Source: Mesostigma viride
Taxonomy: Eukaryota > Streptophyta > Mesostigmatophyceae > Mesostigmatales > Mesostigmataceae
Direction of reading: 5' to 3'
DNA length: 64,000 bases
Assembly (NCBI GenBank): GCA_009746045.1
Contig: RPFO01000213.1
Coordinates: 790,564-854,563 of the forward strand
Shown here piece by piece: positions 1 to 10,556 of this stretch (positions are counted from its first letter, which is position 1; each line of letters begins with the position of its first letter). The position numbers were made by a program, and so were the translations under genes. The notes beneath the pieces are model-generated. The model saw only the letters and a list, made by a program, of their open reading frames with translations, was not told where the DNA came from and searched no databases.

Positions 1-301
1 TACGCGGGCTGATTTTGCGGTGCAGCAGGGCTATTAGGTTCCTCCCGTTAGGCGTTTCCATTGGTCTTATCGTAGTATAGAGCTTTGACATGGCTCTGTA
101 TATAGGTTTATAGCTGGGCGTTTGCTTTGGTTTGAGTGATTTCACTCTGCTGTAAGTAATTATATTTTTAATATATGGGGGTAGTACCCCCAAGAAGTGC
201 ATGGACAACTCACTAGAGATGTTATTTAGTGCCCCCAATCATAACTTAGCATTGTGCAAATGAATTTCAAGTGATATTAGCATACGTCAATTTTAAGGGT
301 T
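1..301. other. Left edge, upstream of element A gag
   Basis: No coding region or recognisable domain is visible here. The stretch is AT-rich and probably belongs to the 5' LTR or leader of element A, because the gag-like ORF begins just downstream. I found no second copy near the 3' end of A that would prove an LTR. A ...ACAACT at about 203-208 would fit the AACT LTR end seen in B and D, but this is only a guess. Confidence 0.3.
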
Positions 302-373
302 TTGAGGTGCCACATCCCCTTAACTTGCATTAATAAAAACTCTCACGTTTTTATACTCCACTATCTTCCTACA

Positions 374-2790
374 ATGTCGAACGTTTCCGATCACGATGGC
401 TCTTCTGAGTCGAGCCTTTCGCCGTCGTCCGAGGATTTGGATTACCGGGCTGCGGTGAGGGGCCGACAGGTGAGGGGCGACCACGCTGGCAGCGATGCCG
501 GCAGTGGTCGCTCGTCCTCGGACGAGGATCCGAGGTACATTGATCAACTGGCGCCGAGACCGCCGGTATACAATGTCTGGCGACCCAGTGCGCCACCGGC
601 AGCAGGGCAGCCCACGGCTCCAGAGTTGATAACTGGGCCGGGAAGGGTGGTGCCGCTCTTGGGGGACATCCCGTCGGATGGGTATGACGAGGATGAAGAC
701 CTTGTTGATCTAGAGCTTCCCGAGGACAAGGCGAAGCGAGAGGAGATGCTTCGCCGGGAGGCAGAACGCCTTCGGCAGGAGGCTCAGCTGCGCCGGGAGC
801 TGGAGCAGCAGCGCGAGCTGGAAGCACAGCGCGAGGCGCAGCTGCGTGCTGAGAATGAGCAGGACAGGATCGCCCGGGAGCTCGCGGAGAGGCAACGGGA
901 GCGGGATCGGGTGGCTCGGGCAGGCTTGCGCGCGGGACCGGCAGGTGCGCGCGAGTCGCCCCCTTACGTGCTGCGCAAGAAAAGTGAGCTCTTTACCTTT
1001 GCTCACCGGCGCACCGCTCGCAGCTTTCGGCACATGGCAGGGGATGTCTTGCATGAAACAGACTCCTCGGTCGAGATGCAGCCAGGGGAGCGGGGTGAGG
1101 ACCTGGTCCTGATGGACCCGGCCATGGTCGAGGCGGAGAGACTGGCCAAGATTGAATACGCCCGGCATTGCCAGCGCAAGGCAAAGAGGGCGATGGCCAG
1201 GTCCATGGCAGAGAATAGCTTGGCACGGGAGCGGGCGGCCAGGGAGGCACAGCATCGGGAAATGCGCCGACTTCGGGCGAAGGCGCACGAAGCCATGGAG
1301 AAGACCCGGCGTCATCAGGCGCGCTTGGACGCAGCCATGAAGCGGTCGGAGGCGGCGATGGCAGCAATGGTGGGCCCGGCCCGGAGGGAGCAGGAGGCCC
1401 GGCTGGCGCGGAAGAGCCGGCGGAACGCACGCGCCCTGGACAGGCGCATGCGCAAGGAGGAGAGGGCACTCCGCCGGTATCAGGAGGCGGCCAGGACCTG
1501 GGCGTTGCAGGGCGAGTTTGGCGACGCCATCCGCTTTGAGCGCGGTCTGGCGCCCCATGAGCCGGTGCCCGAAGACGCGGTACTGGACTTTATGCGCACA
1601 CCGCAGCCAGCCCGAGCACGGCGAGGAGCGGCTTTGTTACACGCGCGTGAGCGCGTACGCGCTGGCGCAGACACACCCCACCCCCCACCCCCCACCCCCC
1701 ACACCCACAACCACTTTGCAGACCGACACGGACCTAGAGCTGGACCGCATCGCTGCACTACTACACCAGGAGCTGGATGCAGCGGGAGCCAACCCGACCA
1801 AGCGGGTGCGGGCAGCAGAAGCAGTAGAGCAACTGCTGAGGGCCGCCAAGAGGGTTCGCCAAGGAAAGTGGCAGGCGGGGTGTGGACCATCGTCTTCACA
1901 CCAGCGGTCGCCCCCAGAGGAGGATGGCGACGAGGGAAAGGACGGGGGAGCACCAGGGGGAGGGGCACCACCAAGCACCGGGGGTATGGCAGGCGGCACC
2001 AACGCTGGAGCGACAACCCAGCAGCAGCAGCAGCCACAACAACAGCAGCAGCAGCAGCAGCGGCGGCGGCAGCACCAGCAACAGCAACCGCAGCCGCAGC
2101 AGCAGCAGCAGCAACCCCAACCACAAGCGAGTGTCGCTGTACCACAGCGACCCAGGTTTGATGCATCACGCAGGGAGGATAGGATTACCTTCCCAGGTCT
2201 AGCTGAGGGGTTTGTGCAGGAGGATGCAGTTGAGTTCCTTTTCAAGATAGAACATTCCTGGTCCCATGACAACATCCGTGATTGGTTTCCTGCTTTTAGG
2301 GTGTCCAACACGGTACACCAATCTGCACCTAGCATAAAGCAAATGGTACAGATGTATGAGAGGAAAGCCAGCACACCTGGGGCAGAGGAGGAGCAAGTCT
2401 TCACAGAATTCATAGCAGACCTGAAAGGGTTGTTGACTAAGGGGGAACACCTGCAGGCTATCAAGGGGTTCAACTGGTTGGCATCGTACAAAGTCAACAA
2501 GTCTGATTACGTACGTGACAACATGCAAGCAGTATGTCCTTTATATAGACAGGGACGAGGAGTTGAAGAAGTTAAACTCCAAGTACCTAGTCCATACCTG
2601 GCTCACCAAAGCTGAACTGGACAAGAACACCAATGCAGTCCTGCTGGCTGGCCTTAAAGATAAGTGGGATGACTTTAGGGGGGCAATGTTGTTTATTCAG
2701 CAGAGCTTAGAACCCTTCTCCACTGTAAAGGTCAACAAGGTGCAAGGGGGGGGAATCAGGAAGGCGCAGGTCCTAGCAGGAAGAAGCTAA
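374..2790 (+). pseudogene. gag: Element A gag-like gene, N-terminal and central part (frameshifted)
   Basis: The first ATG of the frame is at 374; earlier in-frame codons lack ATG. An acidic Ser-rich N-terminus is followed by a very long charged Arg/Glu/Ala-rich helix, probably coiled coil (about 720-1510), then a Pro/His tract and a Gln-rich tract from CAG/CAA repeats (about 2019-2130). The frame changes near 1650-1720 and again near 2520, and a stop closes the reading at 2790. The 2200-2790 part is helical and resembles Copia capsid in style only. At the first frame change, a GTACGC donor-like site at 1655 and TTTGCAG at 1721 would define a 67-nt intron that restores the frame, so splicing is an alternative to an indel. 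The coiled-coil part could also be a captured host segment. Confidence 0.55.
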
Positions 2791-2801
2791 TCAAGGAGGT
2801 A

Positions 2802-3140
2802 GTGGCTCAGGTCAAGGCAGTGTTCAAGGGTCCCCAGCATGGTAAAAAGGCAGGGGGGTCATCCAAGCAGCAGGGTAAGTCAGACAAGGGGGGGAAGGGG
2901 AACTCAGGCAGTAAGCCAGGGGCCTCCCAGGGGCCTAGCCAGAAAGGTAAGCCTCATGACTCCACTTTGTACTGCACCAGATGTTCATGCGAGGGGCATG
3001 AAAGGGATGATTGCTGGAAGGGCAAACCCGAGCATGGATCTGATGTTGATGTGTGCCCAGGTTGCTGGGAGCCCCGCCACCCGTTACCTGCAGGGGGACG
3101 CTGCAACAAGCCCAGGAAGGGAGCCACAACGGGGCGCCCC
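2802..3140 (+). pseudogene. gag: Element A gag C-terminus with zinc knuckle
   Basis: A Lys/Gly/Ser-rich basic linker is followed by a CX2CX4HX4C zinc knuckle at 2973-3014 (CTRCSCEGHERDDC), the nucleic-acid-binding motif of retroelement nucleocapsids. A second Cys pair (CPGC) follows shortly after. This frame continues without a stop into the integrase N-terminal region, so gag and pol may have been one polyprotein here, although upstream frameshifts prevent its expression. Confidence 0.7.
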
Positions 3141-3329
3141 TCTAAGCAAGCCAGCACTCAGGACGACTGTAAGTCTCCTGTACCCTGGTTTCTCAATGGC
3201 CGTGTTCCTTCAATTTGCTCTGTGTTGCCTGACAGTGAGGAAGTGCACTGGGACCTGGCTTATGACATGACGTTAGCTCAGATGGCCCAAGATCCCACTA
3301 TAGCCTCCTTAGACGCTGCAGCAGATAAG

Positions 3330-4260
3330 GTTATATCCTATGCCAGCTTAGCACAACAGCTACACAAGGCAATGGGGCATGAGGCAGTGGCAGAAAGGCT
3401 GGCCAACAAAATTGAGGGCCGTGACCTGGAACAGATGTGCAGGCATGTCAGGAAGCACTGTGAAGCGTGCCAACTGCATGCACCTAAACCCAAGAGATGG
3501 CATGTGGCCACCCCACCACTGGCTAGAGGAAAGCTAGTAGGGGATGTGATACACGTGGTGAAGGACACGGTGTATTACTTGGTCCTAAAAGATGCCTGGT
3601 CTAGGTTTGTGGTGATAGAACCCTTGCCAGGCATATGGCCAATGAACAACTGCACAGAGCCCTGCTGATTGCACTAGCACGGTATCATCCTCAGGAAAAA
3701 TTAATGCTGGATCAGCAGTTCACGTGGATACAAGATTATCCTGATCTGCCCAAGATAGACATTGCTGGGGCTCAAGATCATGAACGCCAGGGGATGATTG
3801 AACGTACCATGCGTGCTATCAGGGACCTAATAAAGAAAAATGAGTCCAGGACAGCAGAGTCTGGGAGCTATGCTGATAGGACAGCGTGGGCAGCTGAGGT
3901 GTGCAGAACTCTGAACACCAAGCCCCTCATGTCTTCTCCTTTTGGTGAAATCACATCAATTGGCCTGCAATCAGGTAGCTACTCTCAGGAGGTACTAGAC
4001 CACTACAACACGCAAAGGCAACACTTGGCCAAGTTGCTGGCAAAAAAGGACAAAAGTAATGCCAGGCCTGTGTTTGAAGTGGGGGATCAGGTACTCTACT
4101 ATAGGGAGGGGGAAGGGAATAAAGCCCACTCTGGTAGATGGCATGGTCCAGCTGAAATCATCAGGTTGTCAGAAACAGGTGACACGGTGACTATTCAGCA
4201 TCACAGAGAGCGAATGGTTGGCAAGCATAGACTGAAGCTTTATTACCCTCCTTTGGCAGA
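3330..4260 (+). pseudogene. int: Element A integrase (frameshifted near 3640)
   Basis: The N-terminal zinc-binding region reads LHKAMGHE followed by a Cys pair (HCEAC). The DDE core is inferred from GDVIHV (first Asp), MLDQQF (second Asp) and the GMIERTMR glutamate, in the usual Copia order. A frame change near 3640 falls between the first and second catalytic residues. The C-terminal part (about 4070-4250) contains VGDQVLYY and GRWHGPAEI, a GPY/F-like module more typical of Gypsy and retroviral integrases. The enzyme would insert element cDNA into chromosomes; this copy is dead. Confidence 0.8.
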
Positions 4261-4629
4261 CGTGTCAGGGGTAGAATTCTTGGACATGGATTCAGAGCCT
4301 CAGTCTGGTGGGTTGGTCTCACCCAGTGAACTGGCCAGGGACATAGCTGATGCAAGCAACACAACCATAGACGCTCCTGTGTTCCTCAGTGGTGCAGCCC
4401 CACCACAGCCCAACGGTCCACCTGGGCAGGAGGAACGTGCCCTGGATGAGCAGCAGGTCGCTCCTCCCTCATCTCAGGAACAGCCACACGAAGCAGCAGA
4501 TCCTGTTGTCCCCAGGAATAAATTTGCTGAGGCTCTAAAAGCTCTACATAGAGCACACACTGCCAAGGCACAAATGGCAGCAGGTGCAGCACAAGTCAAT
4601 GCTGTGGGTGAATCTAACCAGGATCCCAG

Positions 4630-4938
4630 TATTCTGGCAGTAGACACACAGGCACAGGTGAGCATCATCAGTGCACAAGCTGTATCTGGCCTAAGTCTGC
4701 AACGCTCGCCCTGGGCTAGAGTGTCAGATTTTTCAGGCAAACAAAAATGGCAGTCAAAGGCCAAGTGCTAATTCCCATTCTGGGTGTGCCCACTCCCTTC
4801 CAGGTAGTAGAGGGCTACAAGGGGAATGCACTGCTGGGGGAACCATTTGTCTCATACCCTGGAGTAGTCATCTCAGCTGGGAGGTTGAGTGTGACTGGGG
4901 TGGGGCAGGTCACCCTGGACCATTTCAAAATTCCTTGA
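4630..4938 (+). pseudogene. pr: Element A aspartic protease, located after integrase
   Basis: The motif AVDTQAQVSII matches the retropepsin pattern hhDTGAxxShI with Gly replaced by Gln. About 70 residues later NALLGEPF matches the second conserved hhLGxxF motif. The frame shifts near 4745 between the two halves. Its position downstream of integrase and upstream of RT is the same in B, C and D, so it is a property of the lineage, not a rearrangement of this copy. Confidence 0.75.
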
Positions 4939-4956
4939 ACACAGATCAGTGATGGC

Positions 4957-5699
4957 ATGGAAGCAGCCATCAATGCTGTTAACATAAAATACCTCCCAGG
5001 TCAGGAACCCTGTGTTGATTCCCTCATTCATTCTCAGAAGCTACACCCCTCTGCGTTTGGGCTTGGTAGATGGGACATTGCGTCCATGTCTCCCTTGTCC
5101 TATGATGATGTGGTCAAAGACTGTCAAACGCAGATTGGTTTTCTGAAATGGATGGAAGCCTTTAACAGGGCTAGAGAGGAATGGGTTTGTCCTGATCCAC
5201 GTAGTAAGTCCCAGGTACCGCCTGTAACACCGATTGAGGCACTGCCACAAGGGGCCAGAAAGCTCAGACTGAAGTTTGTCTGCAAGCATAAACCCCAGGC
5301 AGATAGGACACCTCCCATTTTTCATGCCAGACCTTGTGTCACGGAGTTCAGGGGCTCCACTGAGCTAACAGAGGCTGAACTGTATACCCCTGGTATTCAG
5401 CAGACGTCTCTTATTAAGGTCCTGTTGGCCACTTTCCTTCACCATCTGAATGCTGGTAAGGACTACGTGTGTAAAGCCACTGACATTAAACGAGCCTTCC
5501 TTAAAGGCAACCCTGACATAGCCCAAAAGGTGTGGAGGGGTCAAGTCTATGTGGTCAACACTCCCAAAGTCTGGTCTGGGGAGATCAAGAAACCTCACCT
5601 AAGGCCCAACTTGGGGGTGGAAGGGCTTCAGTCAGCACCTAAAATTTTTAGGCTGTCTGCCCAAGAGGTCTTCCTGAAGCTGGGGGCCCAGTACAGTAC
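4957..5699 (+). pseudogene. rt: Element A reverse transcriptase, N-terminal half
   Basis: Reads in one frame up to the T insertion. It has the Copia-type RT opening (KWMEAFNRAREEW), the conserved ELYTPG segment, and ATDIKRAFLKGN, equivalent to Copia DVKTAFLNG, which carries the first catalytic Asp. It then reads EGLQSAPKIFR, equivalent to YGLKQSPRAW. Insertion T interrupts it after residues GAQYS. RT would copy element RNA to cDNA in virus-like particles. Confidence 0.85.
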
Positions 5700-5730
5700 C
5701 AACCCGCGGTAACGCAACTAGTTACGCAAC
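5700..5730 (+). repeat. Left terminal inverted repeat of T
   Basis: Begins CAACCCGCGGTAACGC and ends AGTTACGCAAC; an exact reverse complement lies at 25230-25260. It contains the palindromic core ACTAGT. Confidence 0.9.
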
Positions 5731-5848
5731 AATGGTACTTTCCACGGCGACCGATCGAATGTTTGTTGCGTAACTACCGAGGACCGATACGGCCCAAAGT
5801 GGTGGCGAATTTCGTACTTGAAGTTCCGCACGAGACAGACTGACTGAC

Positions 5849-6229
5849 TTGTTACGAGCTTTCGGCATCACGGGATTACGGGACGCGAGCCTCACAGCCA
5901 ACCAGATGGCATGGATATGGCTACGCACGACGATGCTTCACACCATATGGCAAGTTCGCAACGAGACCGTATTCACGTTACGTGCCGCGTACACGAGAGG
6001 TGCCGTGGTCCGCCGGTTTATCTCCTCTTGGAACCTGGCTATGCGTCGTTACTGGCTCCTGGCGACGGAACAACACAAAGTATGGGACCCGGGCCCTAAC
6101 AATGACACCCCCAGCCCACTGGAAGTCTTCCATGCACTCATGGGCATGAACCAGGTCTTTACACTTATGCCGGATGACGATATATCTACAGTACACTGGC
6201 TACCTTGGTCGCAGGGCGCGCCTTATTAA
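5849..6229 (+). CDS. Hypothetical protein of T, possible RT-associated C-terminal fragment
   Basis: A 126-residue ORF just inside the left end of T. Residues about 23-45 (WIWLRTTMLHTIWQVRNETVF) resemble the Trp-rich 'hxIWxxRNxxVF' segment found C-terminal to the RT of many LINE-like elements (zf-RVT region). A basic aromatic stretch (SSWNLAMRRYWLLAT) follows. The match is by eye and short. It may be the end of a decayed larger gene; the upstream region within T is too short to hold the rest. No start context or intron supports it. Confidence 0.3.
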   Translation: MLRAFGITGLRDASLTANQMAWIWLRTTMLHTIWQVRNETVFTLRAAYTRGAVVRRFISSWNLAMRRYWLLATEQHKVWDPGPNNDTPSPLEVFHALMGMNQVFTLMPDDDISTVHWLPWSQGAPY

Positions 6230-7339
6230 TGCGGGCACCCCAATTTAGGCATAACTAGGCATTTCAGGCTATTTTTGGCATACCTGGGTCACCTTAACTG
6301 TTATATGGAAATAAACTAACACCCATTTCACCGGGACTTGTTACGAGCTGACCACCGGCCCAACACGTAATGTACCTACAGAAGTACAGAACGTAAAAGG
6401 GGCCTGGCTGTGTAGTGTATACGTGCGAAGGTGGCCATGGCGGTGCGCGTTCCATGAAAACTTGCCTAATTTGTCGGCCGAAATGCAAAAAAGTTATGGA
6501 GATCGATGCTGTATGAAAGATACTCCAAAAGATGTTTTGTTGACGAAATATGCATTAGGTATGAAAGACCGCTGCCCTTCTTTAACCCACGGTTGCGAGG
6601 GGGTCTGATTCGCAAATCTGGCCGCGATGAATATATTAGATTGGCTTCTTGCCAGAGTGATAGCCAAGATTCCTGGTATTGAACGACGCAGAAGGGAGGG
6701 GTTTAAAGTGAGGAAATAGGAATCAAGCGAATTAGCTTTGATTTGTGGCCATTTCCGGTTTCCTTCGGAGGTAAAGTAAGCAGGCCTGCGCGAAGCGCAT
6801 TCCAGCCTGCCATGGTTAACTCGCTTTCCTCGCGTGCCAGGCAGGTAATCAGGCCTGCTGCGGAAGGCTCTTTTTCTGCACCTCATCTACCAATCTGTTT
6901 GCGCTTGAACAGTCCGTTATGGCTTGGTTTTAGCGTCATCTCCGGGATGTTCTTACCGTTTTGTTCGCCGTTTTGTTTCCTCGCCAAATTTCCCGCAGCT
7001 TTTGCTATTTTGACTAACGTTTCCGGTGGCGTGCTTGTAAGATTGTCGAGAACTGGCCAGGAAGACATTGATTTTGCTGCACGTGCTTCATTTATTTTTT
7101 AAAGTTTGTATTAGAGAGTCTATATTGCGTAGTCAGGAAACCGACCTGACCTGCCTGGTGGCGGCGTCCTTGTTCCAAGAAGCGTGCAAAAGACTGGTCA
7201 GTTTCTAGGCGTTATTGCTGTTATTAACGGCATTGCTACATTTTAATCAGATTTTACTTTTCTCAGCATGCCATCTGCAAATTTTGTGGTCCATGCCTTA
7301 CATGCATTCAGGCGTGCTGAATGCCTTGTAATCCATAAG
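6230..7339. other. Intergenic stretch of T, no recognised gene
   Basis: About 1.1 kb without a recognisable protein or RNA. Several 60-130 codon open frames exist on both strands, but none shows a family motif and they overlap one another, so I treat them as chance. Confidence 0.5.
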
Positions 7340-7699
7340 CCCCGTGCTTTGTGGATGGTGGTTGGACATTACTGTAGGAGGTGATGGCGTATGTGCGTGG
7401 ATGGTGCTTGAATGGTGGGGGGCTGCAGCAATGCGTGTGTGGATGGTGCCAGGTTGGATGGCGAGGGATTGCTGCCATGCATGCACTAATGGTTGTTTGA
7501 TGGTGGTGGGCTGCAGCCATGTGTGCGTGGATGATGGTTGGATGGTGGGGGGTTGCAGCCATGTGTTGTGCGTGGATGGTGGTTGGATTGTGGGGGGTTC
7601 AGCCATGCATGCGTGGATGGTGGTTGGATGGTGAGGTTTTGCTGCCATGCATGCGTGCCGATGGTGGTTTGATGGTGGGGGGTTGCAGCCATGTGTGCG
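7340..7699. repeat. GTGGATGG minisatellite, left part (split by element B)
   Basis: Imperfect tandem copies of a roughly 40-bp unit containing GTGCGTGGATGGTGGTTGG, a G-run and GCAGCCATG. The array stops at the left LTR of B and resumes at 19157 after its right LTR, so B jumped into the array. The last five bases (7695-7699, GTGCG) are the target duplication of B. The open frames through it reflect repeat periodicity. Confidence 0.85.
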
Positions 7700-7837
7700 A
7701 GTTGAGATTGAGAATGATGCTTGCAAGAATGCGGCACTAGGTGCCTGGGTTTATTATCAATTTATATGGTTACAAGTCATGTGTGCAACCCCAAGATTGC
7801 GATAGGCCTTATCGTCATTGCACCAATCACATTTCAT

Positions 7838-9972
7838 ATAGGTGCTGAAGCTAAGGTCCATTGGAGTGCCTTCCTACCAGAGAAACAAGTTTATTACATT
7901 AAGTGTGTGCAGGCTTTAACAGTTGAGCCTAGCCACACCCTCAAAATCATTGTACAAGTCATTGTCAAGTTAGGCCAGTTCACCATGCTGGGGCCCAGCA
8001 CATGCCCCCTTGGTCCAATCTTGTCCCAGCAGCGAGGGTGGGTGGGTGGGAGCTGCAAAAAGGCCTCCCTACGTTCACCACACCACTCTAAGTACGGTGT
8101 GAAAATGGAAAACAAAGCACATGTCTCAAGGCGCCGCGCCCCCCTCAATCAAGGGCGGGCACGGTTGCCAGTAGGCACTAGTACCGGCGCACCGCCGGTC
8201 CCTTTTCTCTCTCTAGTCCTAAGTAACAACAAGCACCTAACATGGTGTAGGTGACGTACGGTAGAGCTACGCTACAGGCGGCAGATCGGCCCCCTTTGAG
8301 CCCGCCGCAACATAACTATAAAATGAGCAAATAGCTCAGAAAATAGGTGCTGAAGCTAAGGTCCATTGGAGTGCCTTCCTACCAGAGAAACAAGTTTATT
8401 ACATTAAGTGTGTGCAGGCTTTAACAGTTGAGCCTAGCCACACCCTCAAAATCATTGTACAAGTCATTGTCAAGTTAGGCCAGTTCACCATGCTGGGGCC
8501 CAGCACATGCCCCCTTGGTCCAATCTTGTCCCACATCACCATCTCTGGCCACCCAGGCCGTTTCCAGCCCTGGTGGTAGGAACGCAACCACTTGGAATGC
8601 TGGGCTCTTGTTGGCATGATGATGCCCCCCTTCCCGCCCCCGTGTGGCCGCTACGGTCTCCCGGCGGACGCAGGGCGGAGCCACATGCGTTCCCCTTCCT
8701 AGAGGGGCGCATCCCAGTGCTGCCGCTTTAGGACTTATGCCACCTGGGAACGTCTCGAGCTCACCCAACCACCATCACCAGCCCACCGGCAAAGCCGCTG
8801 GGATTTCCCGAGGGTAGAGCCACTGCCACTGGCTCCATTACCCCCCATCGTGTTGATAATGATGGCTGCGGACCTCCTAGCGCCAAGGCTCACCATCGCC
8901 ATGGTGTCACGAGCCTTGGCGCAGCCGCAGCCGAGTGGAGCTTTATTATGGTATATAATGCATTTTCTTAAAACAAAGCCGGACCGCACTGCCGGGTTCC
9001 ACACGCACCCCCCCTCGTGGGGGGCGCGTGAAAACGGCAAAGGCAAAGCGGAGCCCGCCGCCTTTGGGCGGGCGTAGCGGAGCCTTAGACGTTTAATTTT
9101 CACGCGCCCCCCGCGAGGGGAAAATTTTTTTCCAGGCTTGCCAAGCGCTGTAGAGTTTCTTAACCAGATTTTTTGTAAGTGCGCATGAATACCCACGGTT
9201 TTCCGCAGCTTCCCACCTCTCCCTTATCGCCAAGGGCAGAAGGGGCCTGCTCGCCGGAGCGCCGAGAGGGTACAGAGTGCCTGCCGACCAACCCATGCCG
9301 ACAGGACCCCCCCCCGACCCACGGCAGCCGCTGCCTTTGCTGAAAAACTGGGCAATTATGAATAGCGCGCTCCTCCCACCAAGATTCGCTCCAGCCCCGC
9401 ATCCTCCCCGAAACTCCCGTCTGGCCACAGGCCGAAAGATCGGGTCCGCTGTCAGGCTCCTGGTAGTTATGGGCTACCCTGGCACCCCACGCTAGCCATC
9501 TCCACGTTTAAGGCAGATTCGCCTCCACCTGTGATTCTTTCCACCGTAGCCGCTGGCCCTGGCCTGTATGGCTCCTTCCCTGACGTTGTCCGACTAAAAA
9601 CGCAGCTTCCCCAGTGTCAGGAAGCTGCTTGCCGCACCCAGGGGTAGAGGGGAATCGTCAGTGGGCCCAGCGCCGGAAATCACACCCTTTTACTCAAATC
9701 GTAGAGCCCCCCACCCAACAACCATTACCGTGGCCTGTAACGGTAGGTGGCGATCATAAAGACTTTTATTCCAGGCCTCTCCACGCCCGGAGAGGCCGAT
9801 AGCATCGTCTTACATTCAGCGCAGCCGCCATAGCGGCCAGCCGACCTTGCCAGCAAATGCTGGGATCAAGTTGCGAAGCTGCAAAAAGGCCTCCCTACGT
9901 TCACCACACCACTCTAAGTACGGTGTGAAAATGGAAAACAAAGCACATGTCTCAAGGCAAATAGCTCAGAAA
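7838..9972. mobile_element. F2: tandem two-unit insertion in B 3' LTR, no target duplication
   Basis: Unit 1 is 7838-8342 (505 bp) and unit 2 is 8343-9972. Both start ATAGGTGCTGAAGC and end AAATAGCTCAGAAA. They share a left segment of about 190 bp and an internal segment (8050-8130; 9878-9957). Unit 2 has about 1.34 kb between these segments where unit 1 has about 20 bp; unit 1 has about 200 bp after the internal segment that unit 2 lacks. The LTR flanks join cleanly with no duplication and no terminal inverted repeats. A Helitron-like or end-joining insertion is possible, but no CTRR end is visible. Confidence 0.6.
8534..9877. other. GC-rich spacer of F2 with long inverted repeats
   Basis: Non-coding by inspection. 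At about 9005-9120 a C-run/GCGCGTGAAAA block is mirrored by TTTTCACGCGC/G-run about 85 bp later, enclosing a second GC-rich dyad. Such clustered palindromes are known from organelle genomes of some green algae, so an organelle-derived fragment is possible; no organelle gene was recognised. Confidence 0.3.
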
Positions 9973-10339
9973 GTGCATTAGCGATTTCCAAGAGGCACAC
10001 TGAACTAGCGTTACGCCAGCGTTGCACAATGCTTCTAGACGCTTCTAGAACCATTTACAAATATCCATTAGCAGGGAATATTGCCGTATTCGTCTGCCCG
10101 CTGAAGGGGTGTTTTATCTCATCAATCCTTGGCACGACTTCAACAGCCTGACCGACAGTCAGTGCTCAACAGTCATGCAGCGCGACCACTAGTTATAATG
10201 CATCAGCTTGGCTATACTGCCACCATGGTCATGTACACAAGCTGTGTGCAGCAATTGTGAGTATTGTTTCACAGATTTACATTCCATTATGCATGCACCA
10301 GTTTATACACGCATTTCGGTCAAGCAACAGATTGCAACT

Positions 10340-10356
10340 CCAGCCCTTTCTTTTTT
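10340..10356 (-). promoter_or_regulatory. Polypurine tract of element B
   Basis: On the minus strand AAAAAAGAAAGGGCTGG directly precedes the AGTTGCAATC start of the 3' LTR, the position of the plus-strand DNA synthesis primer. C and D have similar tracts ending CTGG or TTGG before AGTT. Confidence 0.75.
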
Positions 10357-10556
10357 CATGTGGCAATAGGACTGCGTACTCAAATCTGTAAGAACTACGG
10401 CCGCGCAGGCCTTGCCATCATGAACGCACCTTAGGCCCCACATGGTTTTGGAGGGTAATCCCCAGCCAAACAAATTACACCATAGCATCGCTACCGGGAA
10501 AACCTACCAAGGTAAAACCCGAGTCAAGGGGCCATTCACACTCCACGACATCTCAA

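Larger units (their letters stand above)
7700..10339 (-). repeat. Element B 3' LTR, interrupted by insertion F2
   Basis: LTR sequence is present at 7700-7837 (138 bp) and 9973-10339 (367 bp), together 505 bp and nearly identical to the right LTR. In transcript sense this is the 3' LTR. Confidence 0.92.

Noticed and set aside
302-2161. Independent host gene encoding a coiled-coil protein
   Set aside because: Continues by frame into gag/zinc knuckle and integrase of element A; a captured host origin cannot be excluded, but there is no separate promoter, intron set or terminator evidence.
7298-7740. His/Pro-rich or Gly/Trp/Met-rich ORFs in the minisatellite
   Set aside because: The repeat unit keeps several frames open; the same peptides recur at 19025-19400.
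7838-8342. F2 unit 1 as a third LTR of B, because both are 505 bp
   Set aside because: The sequences are unrelated; equal length appears to be coincidence.
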